Below are positions 14,736 to 23,798 of a stretch of DNA of 64,000 bases, piece after piece. The stretch's first letter is position 1. Each line of letters opens with the position of its first letter. The stretch spans positions 124,001-188,000 of the forward strand of contig JAEZGX010000020.1 of NCBI GenBank assembly GCA_023416735.1, written 5' to 3'. Source of the stretch: Verrucomicrobiota bacterium. Its GTDB lineage: Bacteria > Verrucomicrobiota > Verrucomicrobiia > Opitutales > Opitutaceae. Both the position numbers and the translations under genes were made by a program. Under the pieces are notes generated by a model. That model ran no database searches. It had not been told where the DNA came from and saw only the letters and a program-made list of their open reading frames with translations.

Positions 14736-17243
14736 CTAGATTCGGCCGTCGGGTGGTAACAACTCGGTGGCGAACTCGCGCAGACGCGTATCCGGCCAGC
14801 GGATGCCGAGATTTCGGGTGAGTTGCAGCAGCATCGTGAGCGAACCCGGCGTGAGCCGGCGAAGAACTGCGGCGTCGCAGGCGGGAAGAGCCTCCTCCAG
14901 CAACGAACGCGCCGCGGCGGTTTGTCCCACGAGCGCGAGCAGGCCGATGAGGTCCATGCGGTCCTCCGGGTCGAGGGTGGTGCGTTGGTGCAGGAGTTGG
15001 TTTACCTCGGCGAGCGCGGCTTCGAGGCCGGGCAGGTTTTGCGCGGCGAATTCCACGCGTGCGAGCGCGATGGCGATGGCGAGATTTCGAGGGAAGCGTC
15101 GGAGTTCGGGAAGTGCCTCGCGAGCTTCGCTGAGTCGCCCATGATAAAGCAGGGATCGCACGGAGCGGACGAGCACGTGTTCCGGAGCGGTGCGAGCCGT
15201 GACTTCGAAGATGAGCACGTTTTCTCCGGCGAGTGCCGGCGACGATGAGAGATGAGCGGGGAGACGTTCCAGCCACGGCGGCACGTGGGAGTTTCGGAGC
15301 AGGTCGAGGCCGAAGGCGGAGTCCTGGAGCGGCTCTTGCGGCGAGAGCCCGCGCGCGAGTCGGATGTAGGGCTCCACAAAATCATCCCACGTCACGAAGA
15401 CCAAGTGGGTGATGCCTGCGGCTTGAACGAGCCGGTGCGCTTCTTCGGGCGTCTTGGCGGCGAAGATCTCGGCTGCACGCTTCAAGCCGTCCAAGTTTTC
15501 CCAATACGGAGTTCCAAGTCCGTGCGCGCTCGCAAAGTAGATCATGCGCGACGTGGTTGCTGGACCGCTCAGAACGATCAGAGGACCGCTGCCGACGCGC
15601 TGTCTCAAGGAGTGAGCGAGGTCGCGTTCGGCGAGACTGAGAACGTCGTCGCGGTCGATCGACGGACGATGAGCGGTGGATTGAACCAGGATCAGCCCCG
15701 GGACAAACGCCGCTGCGATGATGACCAGCCAGGTTGCGCGTTGCCGGCGGCTCGCAATGTTTGCGGCGAGAAGCGTCGGAGCGAGCGCGATCGCGCCGAG
15801 GAGAAAACCGTGGCCGACCGTCCACCAGCGCAGTTCCTTGAACGCCATCGCCCAGAACAACGCGGTGGCGGTCAATGGCAGTGCGACGAGCGCGGTGCCG
15901 AGGCGAGGATGTTGGCGTGGGCCAAAGACGAGTCCCATCACGCCGAGCGGCACCAGCAGCATGGGCAGGCAGGAGGCGAACGTGGCGGCGTTCCATCCGG
16001 ACTGACGCAAGGCGGCGGGCAGGCTTTGAAACTCCGGCGTGTAGTCGTGACTGAGCGACCAGAGAAAAGGATCCGAAACGGCAAAGACGCGCGAGCCCGC
16101 GGCGGCGATGACGGCCGCCGGTGCAATCGATGCAGCGACGGCGAGCCCGAGGGACCAATCGATTTTGGGTGACGAGCGGTTGGAGATCCAGGCGGTGGCA
16201 CGTGCGAGCACTTCGCCGCCGCCCAGCCAGGCGAGTGCATAAAGCGGATGGTTGACCTCGAGTCGCCAGCCGAGATGCGACGGAAAGTATTCAATCAAAT
16301 ATGCGCAAAAAGCGGTGACGCTTCCGATCGCGCCCCAACGGCGCCACAGTCCCGGCTCGAAGGTGATCGTTTGCGAGTCGTTGCGCCGCCCAATCCATGC
16401 GCACGCGATTGCGCCGATCGCGATGCCAAGAAAAACGGGGATCATACTCACTGCGCTAATCCAGAGCCCGATTCCCCCGGCCACGGCCGAGCACGTAAAG
16501 GCGCGACGGGCCGATGCGATCGATGGCAGCCAATGAAGTTCTGGGGCGACCGCGGATTTCTCGCGCCGCACCCAACCGGCGGCTCCGCCGAATAGGAAGA
16601 AAAGCGTCGCCATCGCGCAAAGCTGGATGGCGCCGTGATGATCAGGATTGTCCGGGGCGAAGAGCACGCGGAGTGCTGGTGAGCCGGCGAGGCCGAGTGC
16701 GAGTAAAGCGGCGCCGGCGGCGCTGAAACGTCGCGCGATCCATGGGACCAGCGTCAACAACAGCGCGCAGACGAGGATCGGATTGGCGAAGAAGGCCGCG
16801 GTCTCGACCGCGCTCGCCAACGGCCGGCCGGTGATGGCGTGTTCGATCCAAGCGCAGGTCGCGAGCCACCAGCGAAAAGGTGAACCCCAGTGCACCGAGC
16901 GTCCGTGAGGCGCGTTGTCGTGTTCCACCGTTCGAATGCGAAGCCCGTCCTCGGAGAGCATTTGCCGCGTCTGGACAATCCAGTGTTGTCCATCGATCCA
17001 GCGCGAAGGATAGGCGATGTGCCGCCGGCCGTCGGCGAACCCCGTTGGCGAAACGGCGTCAGGCAACGGGGCATGCACCGCCACCTTGTAGTCTGCGCTG
17101 AGATGGCGGAAATGGTGCGCCTGACGAATGGCGTCCCACATCACGAGCGCGATCGCGGCGATCAGCGGCACGAGCCAGATGGCAGGGTGAGCGCGGGACG
17201 GTGTCGTTGAAGAACGGGACGGAGACGGCTCCGGTGCGGCCAT
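14736..17243 (-). CDS. Large polytopic membrane protein, GT-C/STT3-like, function unknown
   Basis: An 835-aa protein from the ATG at 17243. It has an N-terminal anchor (AIWLVPLIAAIALVMW), a large extracytoplasmic loop with HWGSPFRWW, then about ten further hydrophobic segments to about residue 500. A soluble C-terminal region follows with TPR-like helices (SEAREALPELRRF, LLHQRTTLDPEDRM). The layout and the APDNPDHHG motif after the second helical pair recall GT-C glycosyltransferases/oligosaccharyltransferases, but no firm signature is present. The open frame extends to 17552 into the ADOP gene; I start after that gene's stop. It is probably cotranscribed with the permease 98 bp upstream. Confidence 0.62.
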   Translation of the reverse strand: MAAPEPSPSRSSTTPSRAHPAIWLVPLIAAIALVMWDAIRQAHHFRHLSADYKVAVHAPLPDAVSPTGFADGRRHIAYPSRWIDGQHWIVQTRQMLSEDGLRIRTVEHDNAPHGRSVHWGSPFRWWLATCAWIEHAITGRPLASAVETAAFFANPILVCALLLTLVPWIARRFSAAGAALLALGLAGSPALRVLFAPDNPDHHGAIQLCAMATLFFLFGGAAGWVRREKSAVAPELHWLPSIASARRAFTCSAVAGGIGLWISAVSMIPVFLGIAIGAIACAWIGRRNDSQTITFEPGLWRRWGAIGSVTAFCAYLIEYFPSHLGWRLEVNHPLYALAWLGGGEVLARATAWISNRSSPKIDWSLGLAVAASIAPAAVIAAAGSRVFAVSDPFLWSLSHDYTPEFQSLPAALRQSGWNAATFASCLPMLLVPLGVMGLVFGPRQHPRLGTALVALPLTATALFWAMAFKELRWWTVGHGFLLGAIALAPTLLAANIASRRQRATWLVIIAAAFVPGLILVQSTAHRPSIDRDDVLSLAERDLAHSLRQRVGSGPLIVLSGPATTSRMIYFASAHGLGTPYWENLDGLKRAAEIFAAKTPEEAHRLVQAAGITHLVFVTWDDFVEPYIRLARGLSPQEPLQDSAFGLDLLRNSHVPPWLERLPAHLSSSPALAGENVLIFEVTARTAPEHVLVRSVRSLLYHGRLSEAREALPELRRFPRNLAIAIALARVEFAAQNLPGLEAALAEVNQLLHQRTTLDPEDRMDLIGLLALVGQTAAARSLLEEALPACDAAVLRRLTPGSLTMLLQLTRNLGIRWPDTRLREFATELLPPDGRI

Positions 17244-17341
17244 GCGCGGCGAACTATCTGCGAAGGTGGGCTGGGGTCGATTGCATTTACGCGCAGGCGC
17301 AAGTGGGTCGGCTGGACCGATCGAAGCGAATGGGCGGATGA

Positions 17342-19744
17342 CTAACCAGCGCGCAGTGCGTCGACCGGATCGAGTCGAGCTGCACGGCGGGCGGGCAACC
17401 AGCAAGCGACGATCGCTGCGATTCCAACAACGACGACGGCGAAAATGAGCGGAAGCAGGGCGATGCCGTTCAGGTCGTAAATCAAAAATTTCAAAGCGGA
17501 CGAAAGAGCGAAGCATCCGACGAGGCCCAGCACGAGCCCCGTTGCGACCCACCGACCGCCTTGGGCGAAGACAAGTTGGACGATGTTTCCCTTTGAGGCG
17601 CCGATCGCAACACGCACACCGATTTCGCGGGTGCGCTGTTGCACGTGATAAGAGAGCGTGCCGTAGAGGCCGACCCCGACGAGGCCAAGGGCCGTTGCCA
17701 TGAAGAAGTTCACGAGTCCGGCGACGGCTCGCTGGCTTTGGGTGGCATCGCCGACGACCTCGCGCATCGTGCGCACATCCCGGAGAGCGAGATCGCGATC
17801 GAGAGCGGCCAGTTCACGACGCAACGTGGGTGCGAGCTGACTCGGAGGCAGCGTCGTGCGCAGGACGAGATACGCATGATTGCTCCAATGCCCTTCGGGC
17901 GTGGTATACATCTCGGGCTGAACTTCCGATTCGGCGCCCCATTGTTTCACGTTGTCGACGACGCCCACGACGCGGACGGTATACCACGGCTTGCCGGGAT
18001 TGTTGCCGCGAAGGATTTCGCCGATTGGGTCCTTGTCGGGCCACGCGCTGTCGGCGAGTTTTTGATTCACGACCACGCCCCGAATGTCGCCCTCTCGATC
18101 TTCCGGCTTCAAGCCGCGACCCTTGTGCAGGCGCAAGCCCATCGCGCTGAAATAGCCCTCGGTGACAGACGAGCGTTCGACCTGCATGCGGCGCTGCGTG
18201 GGATCGTAGGTTTCGTCATTCACCAGGGCGTTCGTGTTGCTGCCGCCCTCGAGCGGGAGCTTCGACGTGAGCGCTGCATGCGAGACGCCGGGGATCGCTT
18301 GCAGGCGTTCTTCGAGCGCATACCAGAGGCGCACGCGGTCTTCGTTTTTGTCGTAGCGCGGCCCGCGCAGCGCGATTTGCGCGGAAACAACGGCATCGGT
18401 TGCGAGCAGATGGTTTTCTTCGAGGAGCCGCAGATAGCTCCGCGAGAAGAGCACGGCTCCGTTGACCAGCAGAAATGCCAGCGCGACCTGCACGACGATC
18501 AGTGCGCGCAACATTCGATGACATGCACGGGATCCGACGGCGCCGCGCGCGTCGGCCCGCAGCACACCAGCGATAGACGTGCGCATGGCCGCCAACGCGG
18601 GCGGCAAGCCGGCGAGCAGCGCGGTCAGTCCGGTCGCGCCCAGTGCAAAACCTATCGCGGTGAGATCGACGGCGATGGCGGCTTTTCGGGCGTCGGTGAC
18701 CGGAGCGATAGCGCGTAGAATTTCAACTCCACCATAAGCGAAGCCGATGCCGAGTGCGGCGCCCGCCAAGGCGAGCACAAGGCTTTCGGTCAGCGTGAGC
18801 CGGACCAGATGCGCAGCAGAGGCACCGAGAGCCAAGCGGACGCCGAACTCGCCCTGCCGACGGGAGCTGCGCGCGAGCAGCATGCTGGCGACATTGCCGC
18901 AGGCGACCAAGAGGACCAGGCCCACGGCGGCGAAAAGCGTCCAAACCTGCGCGCCGAGATCCTTAATCATCTCGTCACGAAGCGGGCGGACGAGGAAGGT
19001 TTTTCTCGTATTCGAATCTGGATACAACGTGGTCAGACGGCGACCGAGGGCCTTGATCTCGCCATCGGCGGAGGCGACGCTCACGCCCTCACGGAGGCGG
19101 GCAATGCCGAGCAGATAGTGGGTGTCTCGGCGAGCGCGCGCCTCGTCGCTGAACGAAAGCGGTTTCCAAAGCTGGCAGTCGACTCCGCGCAGCCAAGGCG
19201 ACGCGAATTCGAAGGTTCGCGGCATGATGCCCACCACTGTGGTGTCGACGCCGTTCAGCCGCACGGTTCGGCCGACGGCGGCGCGATCACCGCCGAGCAG
19301 TTGCTGCCAAAGCGTTTCACTGAGGATCACGACGGGTGGCGCGCCGGGCAGATCGTCCGCGGGTTCGAAGAGCCGTCCGAGGATCGGTTGAACGCCAAAC
19401 GCGCGCAGCACGTCGGCGGTGCCCGTGACGGCCATGACGGATTGCGCGTTTTCAGCACCGACGTTGACGGACTGAGGCTGATACACACCGAACGAGCTGA
19501 AACTCGTGGACTGCTCGCGAAGATCGAGGAAGTCGGCCGGCGACAGTGACCAGCGGTCGCCGGACCAAACGTGCACGAGCCGGTCCGACTCGGGATAGTG
19601 GAACGGAGAAAGGACCAACGCTCGCAGGACGCCAAACATCGCGGTGGTCGATCCGATGCCGACGGCGAGCGTCAGAATGGCTACGACGGCGAACGGGCGG
19701 GATCCTGCGAGCGCGCGCAAGGCCAGGCGGAGGTCGGAGAGCAT
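17342..19744 (-). CDS. ADOP-family FtsX/MacB-type ABC permease
   Basis: About 800 aa, starting at MLSDLRLALRAL (19744), or seven codons earlier at 19765. An N-terminal membrane segment (FAVVAILTLAVGIGSTTAMF) leads into a periplasmic core (PVVILSETLWQQLLGGD, LNGVDTTVVGIMPRTF). A first FtsX domain follows (ACGNVASMLLARSSRRQGEF then GVRLALGAS). A second periplasmic core and a second FtsX domain (REIGVRVAIGASKGNIVQLV) end the protein. The duplicated layout is that of the acidobacterial duplicated orphan permeases, common in soil Acidobacteria and Verrucomicrobia. No ATPase gene is adjacent, as is usual for the family. The substrate is unknown. Confidence 0.85.
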   Translation of the reverse strand: MLSDLRLALRALAGSRPFAVVAILTLAVGIGSTTAMFGVLRALVLSPFHYPESDRLVHVWSGDRWSLSPADFLDLREQSTSFSSFGVYQPQSVNVGAENAQSVMAVTGTADVLRAFGVQPILGRLFEPADDLPGAPPVVILSETLWQQLLGGDRAAVGRTVRLNGVDTTVVGIMPRTFEFASPWLRGVDCQLWKPLSFSDEARARRDTHYLLGIARLREGVSVASADGEIKALGRRLTTLYPDSNTRKTFLVRPLRDEMIKDLGAQVWTLFAAVGLVLLVACGNVASMLLARSSRRQGEFGVRLALGASAAHLVRLTLTESLVLALAGAALGIGFAYGGVEILRAIAPVTDARKAAIAVDLTAIGFALGATGLTALLAGLPPALAAMRTSIAGVLRADARGAVGSRACHRMLRALIVVQVALAFLLVNGAVLFSRSYLRLLEENHLLATDAVVSAQIALRGPRYDKNEDRVRLWYALEERLQAIPGVSHAALTSKLPLEGGSNTNALVNDETYDPTQRRMQVERSSVTEGYFSAMGLRLHKGRGLKPEDREGDIRGVVVNQKLADSAWPDKDPIGEILRGNNPGKPWYTVRVVGVVDNVKQWGAESEVQPEMYTTPEGHWSNHAYLVLRTTLPPSQLAPTLRRELAALDRDLALRDVRTMREVVGDATQSQRAVAGLVNFFMATALGLVGVGLYGTLSYHVQQRTREIGVRVAIGASKGNIVQLVFAQGGRWVATGLVLGLVGCFALSSALKFLIYDLNGIALLPLIFAVVVVGIAAIVACWLPARRAARLDPVDALRAG

Positions 19745-19845
19745 GAAAGGGAGGGCTTCCGACAAAACCCGGCGGGTTGAAAAAAGTTACCGCGGACGAC
19801 CAAGAATTTCGAGGCGAGCCAATCTGCAGGGGCGGCGGACTTCAT

Positions 19846-20745
19846 TTACGCCGCCAGGCGGCGGAGTCGGAGGGCAGCGGGGTTGTTGTGTTTGGCGGGA
19901 TGGCGCACGGCATGGCGGATGAGCCATTTTCGGTCGGGCGACGCACCGTGGAGCCAGCGTTCACAAAGTTCGAAGGCGAGGGACGGGTGATCTTTTGCAA
20001 TGTCGCCGACGTGATTCGCGACGCTGCGACGAACATAGAGCGACGGATCGTCCTTCAACGCTTCCAAGATGGGAAAGGTTGGCCGCGGATCTTGGACGAA
20101 GGCGGGAATCCGCTGGGCCCAAGGCAGACGCGGACGCGAACCCTCGGAGCAAAGGCGGCGCACATGCGGATCGGGATCTCGCGTCCACTCCAGAAGCTGA
20201 GCGAGCGTGCGTTCGGGCCAGCGGATCAGGAAAGGCCGGATCGAAAACTCACCGGTGAAGCGCCGGGTGAGCTCGTGATGCGCGTGCATGGAAACCTCGA
20301 AAGGATCGACGCCGGCGTTGTGTTCCGGGTCGAGGCCGTAGAGCGCGATGAAGGATACGTGGGGCAGGAAGAAAAACACGCCGAGGCCGCGGTCCGCGGT
20401 CGCAGGGTCAGGCGGCGGGAGTGAGCGCAACAGGACCGCGACGGCGTCCTGGTAGCGCGGAGGGAGATGTTGACGCAGAGCGCGGGCGAGATGGAGGCCT
20501 CGCTGCATGATCGATAACGATTCGAGGTCTTTGCGGGCGGTGCGGCGGAATTTGGCGGCGTCGAACTTGGGCCATGCCAGGGCGAGATTGTGGGTGAGGC
20601 AGCGAATGGCAGCGTCGTCAAGCAGCGACGTAAGGGAACCGCCTTTGTCCATCGAGGCGGTGATGGCAGGAAAGCGAAGCTGTGCGGGCGCGACGGTTTC
20701 GAGTTGGGACGTGAAAGGCGAGGGACGGATTCGAAGGCGGGACAT
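19846..20745 (-). CDS. DNA alkylation repair protein, AlkC/AlkD-like HEAT-repeat glycosylase
   Basis: 299 aa. AlkC/AlkD enzymes excise alkylated purines such as 3-methyladenine using stacked HEAT-like repeats. Recognised from the AlkC-like block RRFTGEFSIRPFL, RDPDPHVRRLCSEGSRPRLPW, then repeat helices DDPSLYVRRSVANHVGDIAKDH and a closing KWLIRHAVRHPAKHNNPAAL. The first 31 residues (Pro/Arg-rich) may not be translated: the internal ATG at 20652 (MDKGGSLTSLLDD) matches the usual family N-terminus better. Neither start has a good SD. Monocistronic on the minus strand. Confidence 0.82.
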   Translation of the reverse strand: MSRLRIRPSPFTSQLETVAPAQLRFPAITASMDKGGSLTSLLDDAAIRCLTHNLALAWPKFDAAKFRRTARKDLESLSIMQRGLHLARALRQHLPPRYQDAVAVLLRSLPPPDPATADRGLGVFFFLPHVSFIALYGLDPEHNAGVDPFEVSMHAHHELTRRFTGEFSIRPFLIRWPERTLAQLLEWTRDPDPHVRRLCSEGSRPRLPWAQRIPAFVQDPRPTFPILEALKDDPSLYVRRSVANHVGDIAKDHPSLAFELCERWLHGASPDRKWLIRHAVRHPAKHNNPAALRLRRLAA

Positions 20746-20889
20746 GGAGCGACGGTAGTGCGTTGGGGTGACAGCGTTGTGTCAGGAGCGGTGGGAGCGA
20801 TGGGGCGTTTTATTCTAAAAAACCGTTCGAGAATACGCTGGAGCGCGCACGGTGGAGCCCGAGAGGACAAGGATCGTCAGCGAAATGGC

Positions 20890-20895
20890 TATAAT
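20890..20895 (+). promoter_or_regulatory. Candidate -10 box for the PEP-CTERM gene
   Basis: A perfect TATAAT stands in otherwise GC-rich sequence 54 bp before the ATG at 20950. The best -35 candidate (AGGACA at 20864) is spaced 20 bp away and is poor, so the element may rely on an activator. Further up, TATTCT (20811) and AGAATA (20830) form a spaced inverted repeat of unknown meaning between this gene and the AlkC-like gene. Confidence 0.35.
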
Positions 20896-20949
20896 GGCGC
20901 CAGTGAAGCATCCGATGTGCGAAGCCCGTCGCCGGTGGTAGGGTGAGGG

Positions 20950-21606
20950 ATGAACCCCTTTCGCTGCTTTCTTGTGATCGTGTTGCTCGCGGTTGGATTG
21001 CTTACGCCGGCTCGTGCCCAACTTGTTCATCTCTCGTTCGAGATCGATGACGATGCGTCGGTGCTCTTTCGCACGTCCAATGCCGGCAGTCCATGGGACC
21101 GGGAGATCGGGCGTATCACGAAGCTCGATCTTTACTACAAGAGTCCAGAACCCGGCTTCGGTTTGGATCCTTCGAAAAACTTCTGGCAGATGCAGATTGA
21201 TGTGCCTTGGCAGGGGCACAGTTTCTTTCTAACGCGTTCGATCGAGTCGATCTTCCACGGTGAGCAAAGCCTGCGTTTCGTGTCGAGCCGAGAGGAGAAC
21301 TCATCCGAGGAGATGGAGATCGAGCTTCTCTTTAGTGAGCCGATCGTGACCGAAGGACCGCTGCCGCTGCCACCATTCCCGGAGCTGGGGCGGACGCAGT
21401 TTTCGGAGTCACGCTTTTATATTCAGGGCGGGCGCACATTTTTCCCGGTGGCGGATGTGAGGGAAGCTTATGGCGGCGGCGAGATCCTGGGAATCACGGC
21501 GAGTTTCGTGCCGGTGCCGGAGCCGTCGACGTATGCGCTCGGCGGGGTGGCGCTGACGTTGGCAGTGGTGCTTGTGCGGCGACGCCGGAGCGGGAATGGC
21601 ATTTAG
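20950..21606 (+). CDS. PEP-CTERM sorting-domain protein
   Basis: A 218-aa exported protein. The signal peptide (MNPFRCFLVIVLLAVGLLTPARA) is followed by a beta-rich body of no recognised family and a C-terminal PEP-CTERM anchor: VPEPSTYALGG, a hydrophobic helix and a basic tail (VLVRRRRSGN). PEP-CTERM proteins are cleaved and sorted to the surface or exopolysaccharide by exosortase (EpsH), usually encoded elsewhere in the genome; none is in this window. The body is acidic mid-way (SSREENSSEEMEIE). It is preceded by a candidate TATAAT. Surface or biofilm matrix protein by family knowledge; the specific role is unknown. Confidence 0.87.
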   Translation: MNPFRCFLVIVLLAVGLLTPARAQLVHLSFEIDDDASVLFRTSNAGSPWDREIGRITKLDLYYKSPEPGFGLDPSKNFWQMQIDVPWQGHSFFLTRSIESIFHGEQSLRFVSSREENSSEEMEIELLFSEPIVTEGPLPLPPFPELGRTQFSESRFYIQGGRTFFPVADVREAYGGGEILGITASFVPVPEPSTYALGGVALTLAVVLVRRRRSGNGI

Positions 21607-21644
21607 GCGGAGTCCCTTTCGATTGCGGAAGGTAGGGGAAACGT

Positions 21645-22952
21645 GTGTCGCGGGTAAAATCCGCGAATGCACGGGACACTCGGTGCGGCGGTGACAGTCT
21701 CGGAACAATCCGAGCTTCCGTGTCCACGCTTCGCTCCAACGCTTCGCCGGCCAAAAGTCCGCTACGTATCCGCCTGGATCGCGCGATCACGGTGCGGGCG
21801 CTGGCGATTATTGGAGTCGTTTTTTTCCATGCGTTCACGGTCCCCTTTGGGGGACGGAATGCGGCGGAAGCGGCGTGGTTGGACGAAAGCCTGATGAGCG
21901 CGCTGTTGGCGGCGCTGCCGCGGGTGGAGCAGTTCGTGATCATCTTTTTCATGGTAGCCGGATATTTCGGCTATCGGGCGTATCAACGTTCGCGGCTGAC
22001 GGAGAGCCGTCGATCGCGACGGACCTTTGTGAAGTTTTTCCTTTGGCGACGGTTTTGGCGGTTGGTGCCGGTGTTTTGGGTGGCGCTGTTGTTTTCGTAT
22101 TTCGTGAGCTTCAGCGATCCGTTCAGCTGGGACGGCCTGCGGAAGCTGGCGGTGAATGCATCGCTGCTGAAAACGCTGTGGCCGGGTTATTTCTTTTCGA
22201 TCAACCACGCGCATTGGTATGTCGCGGTGCAGTGGCAGCTGGATCTCTTGTATCCACTTTTTCTCTTCATGGTGGCGCGGCGGTCGGCGGGTTTTGCGGT
22301 GGCGGTGGCCTGGGTGGTGTCGATGACGTTCATGTTTGTGGTGCCGCAGTTCACGGATGCGGCGTATCTCCGCTACTTTCCCTTGCGTTGGTGGGCGGAG
22401 TGGTCGCTGGGCGTTTATCTCGCGGACCGGCATCTCGCGGGCGTGCGGCTTTTCCCGCGGCCCGGCTGGACGATGTTTGCTGCGGCGGTGGCGCTGGTGG
22501 CGGCACGGGCGCAAGGGGTGCCGTTCGTCGAGTGGCTTGCGATTCGCGTGCTGATGGGAGCGGCGTTCGAGGCGATGTTGCTTTCGCGCCTGCCTCGGCT
22601 CGAAGTGGAGCGGCGTGTGGCGCCGATCGGGGCGGTCAGCTACTCGCTCTATCTGCTGCACATTCCGGTGCAGCAATTGGTGATGCGAGCGTGGCAGTGG
22701 GCGGGCGGAGATTTCAGCACGGTGCTTGGATGGTGCGCGTATGCGATCGTGAGCGGACTCTGCGCGTTGGGGTTGGCGCGAGTGTGCACCGAGCAGATTG
22801 AAAACAAGTTTGCGGCGTTTGGAAACCGACTATGGCGGCGAAGCTCGGCGATTCAGCGCTGGATCGATGTGCGCCGGATCGATGCGGGAGTGGCGCATCG
22901 TTCGAGCGCGGATGACGGGCGGCCGAAAGCCGTTGCGCGTCGAGCGAATTAG
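21645..22952 (+). CDS. Membrane acyltransferase, OafA/YrhL (acyltransferase 3) family
   Basis: Transfers acyl groups to cell-surface glycans across the inner membrane. It is 435 aa from a GTG at 21645; an internal GTG at 21720 would remove 25 non-conserved residues. The first transmembrane helix carries the family pattern R-A-x-x-x-x-x-V-x-x-F-H (ITVRALAIIGVVFFHAF). About ten segments follow with FFMVAGYFGY, RRFWRLVPVFW and SYSLYLLHIPVQ. A basic, non-membrane C-terminal tail of about 50 residues (FGNRLWRRSSAIQRW ...) is longer than usual. Its end overlaps the convergent metallophosphatase gene by 4 bp. Confidence 0.82.
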   Translation: MSRVKSANARDTRCGGDSLGTIRASVSTLRSNASPAKSPLRIRLDRAITVRALAIIGVVFFHAFTVPFGGRNAAEAAWLDESLMSALLAALPRVEQFVIIFFMVAGYFGYRAYQRSRLTESRRSRRTFVKFFLWRRFWRLVPVFWVALLFSYFVSFSDPFSWDGLRKLAVNASLLKTLWPGYFFSINHAHWYVAVQWQLDLLYPLFLFMVARRSAGFAVAVAWVVSMTFMFVVPQFTDAAYLRYFPLRWWAEWSLGVYLADRHLAGVRLFPRPGWTMFAAAVALVAARAQGVPFVEWLAIRVLMGAAFEAMLLSRLPRLEVERRVAPIGAVSYSLYLLHIPVQQLVMRAWQWAGGDFSTVLGWCAYAIVSGLCALGLARVCTEQIENKFAAFGNRLWRRSSAIQRWIDVRRIDAGVAHRSSADDGRPKAVARRAN

Positions 22953-23686
22953 CTGCGGCCGGTTTCGAGTTGCGCGGCCCACGTGGTCCAACCGACGGCG
23001 CGGGCGGCCGCTGCGGCGGCGCGCCAATCGTAAGCGAGACAGTGGAAACAGACGCGCCATTCGCCGGCGTGGCGGTGAGCGGTGGCGTAGCGCGCATGCG
23101 GGCTGCCCGCTTCGATCACGTGCGGAGCGGGTGTTTGATCGTCGTAGGCGGGAAGGCCCACGCTGCCCGGATTCACGATGGTGCGGCCATCCGGCAGGCG
23201 GACGAGCCGCTGCAGATGCGTGTGGCCGCAAAGCACGAGCGACGCGTCGAGCGGGCCGAGACGCGTCGAAATCTCGTCGGCGGAAGCGATCGTGGTCCGT
23301 CCGGCGACGACGGTTTCGAGCAGGTAATCTTCGTCGCTGTGCGGCCTGGCGTGAAAAGCGGCCCAGCCGTCGCCCTCGACGAGCATGGGCAACTCGCGCA
23401 ACCAGCGGAGGGCGTTTTCGTCGAGTCGTTCCCGAGCGAATGCCGCGGAGCCGCGAACGTGGACTCCGCCTTCGCCAGTCATCCGATCGCCATTGCCGCG
23501 CACGTGAATGGCGCCGCTCGCGCGGAGCAACTGAACGCAACGCGCGGGCTCGAGCGGGCCGTTGGCGTTGTCGCCGAGGTTGACGATGGTTTTTGCGCCG
23601 AGACGCGCGATATCGGCGAGCACGACTTCGAGCGCGCGGGCATTTCCATGCACGTCCGCGATGATCGCGATCTCCGGGGCATCCAT
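22949..23686 (-). CDS. Calcineurin-like metallophosphoesterase, YfcE/MJ0936-like
   Basis: A 245-aa cytoplasmic metallophosphatase. Metal-binding blocks appear in order: ADVHGN (residues 9-14), GDNANGPL, RGNGDRM, ... CGHTHLQR and a NPGSVGLP segment, the usual layout of small phosphodiesterases. The ATG at 23686 (MDAPEIAII) was chosen. The frame extends to 23962 but overlaps the divergent nuclease gene and lacks conserved features. Substrate unknown; phosphodiesters such as cyclic nucleotides or bis-pNPP-type substrates are typical for the family. Confidence 0.87.
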   Translation of the reverse strand: MDAPEIAIIADVHGNARALEVVLADIARLGAKTIVNLGDNANGPLEPARCVQLLRASGAIHVRGNGDRMTGEGGVHVRGSAAFARERLDENALRWLRELPMLVEGDGWAAFHARPHSDEDYLLETVVAGRTTIASADEISTRLGPLDASLVLCGHTHLQRLVRLPDGRTIVNPGSVGLPAYDDQTPAPHVIEAGSPHARYATAHRHAGEWRVCFHCLAYDWRAAAAAARAVGWTTWAAQLETGRS

Positions 23687-23798
23687 GCGAGAGATGGCAA
23701 GCGGATGGCGATGAGGCGGCAAGCTCTGCGTGGCAAACGTGAGAAACAGCAGCCCGAGCTTGAGGAAGGCATCGAGGGAGACGCTAATCGCGTCGATC

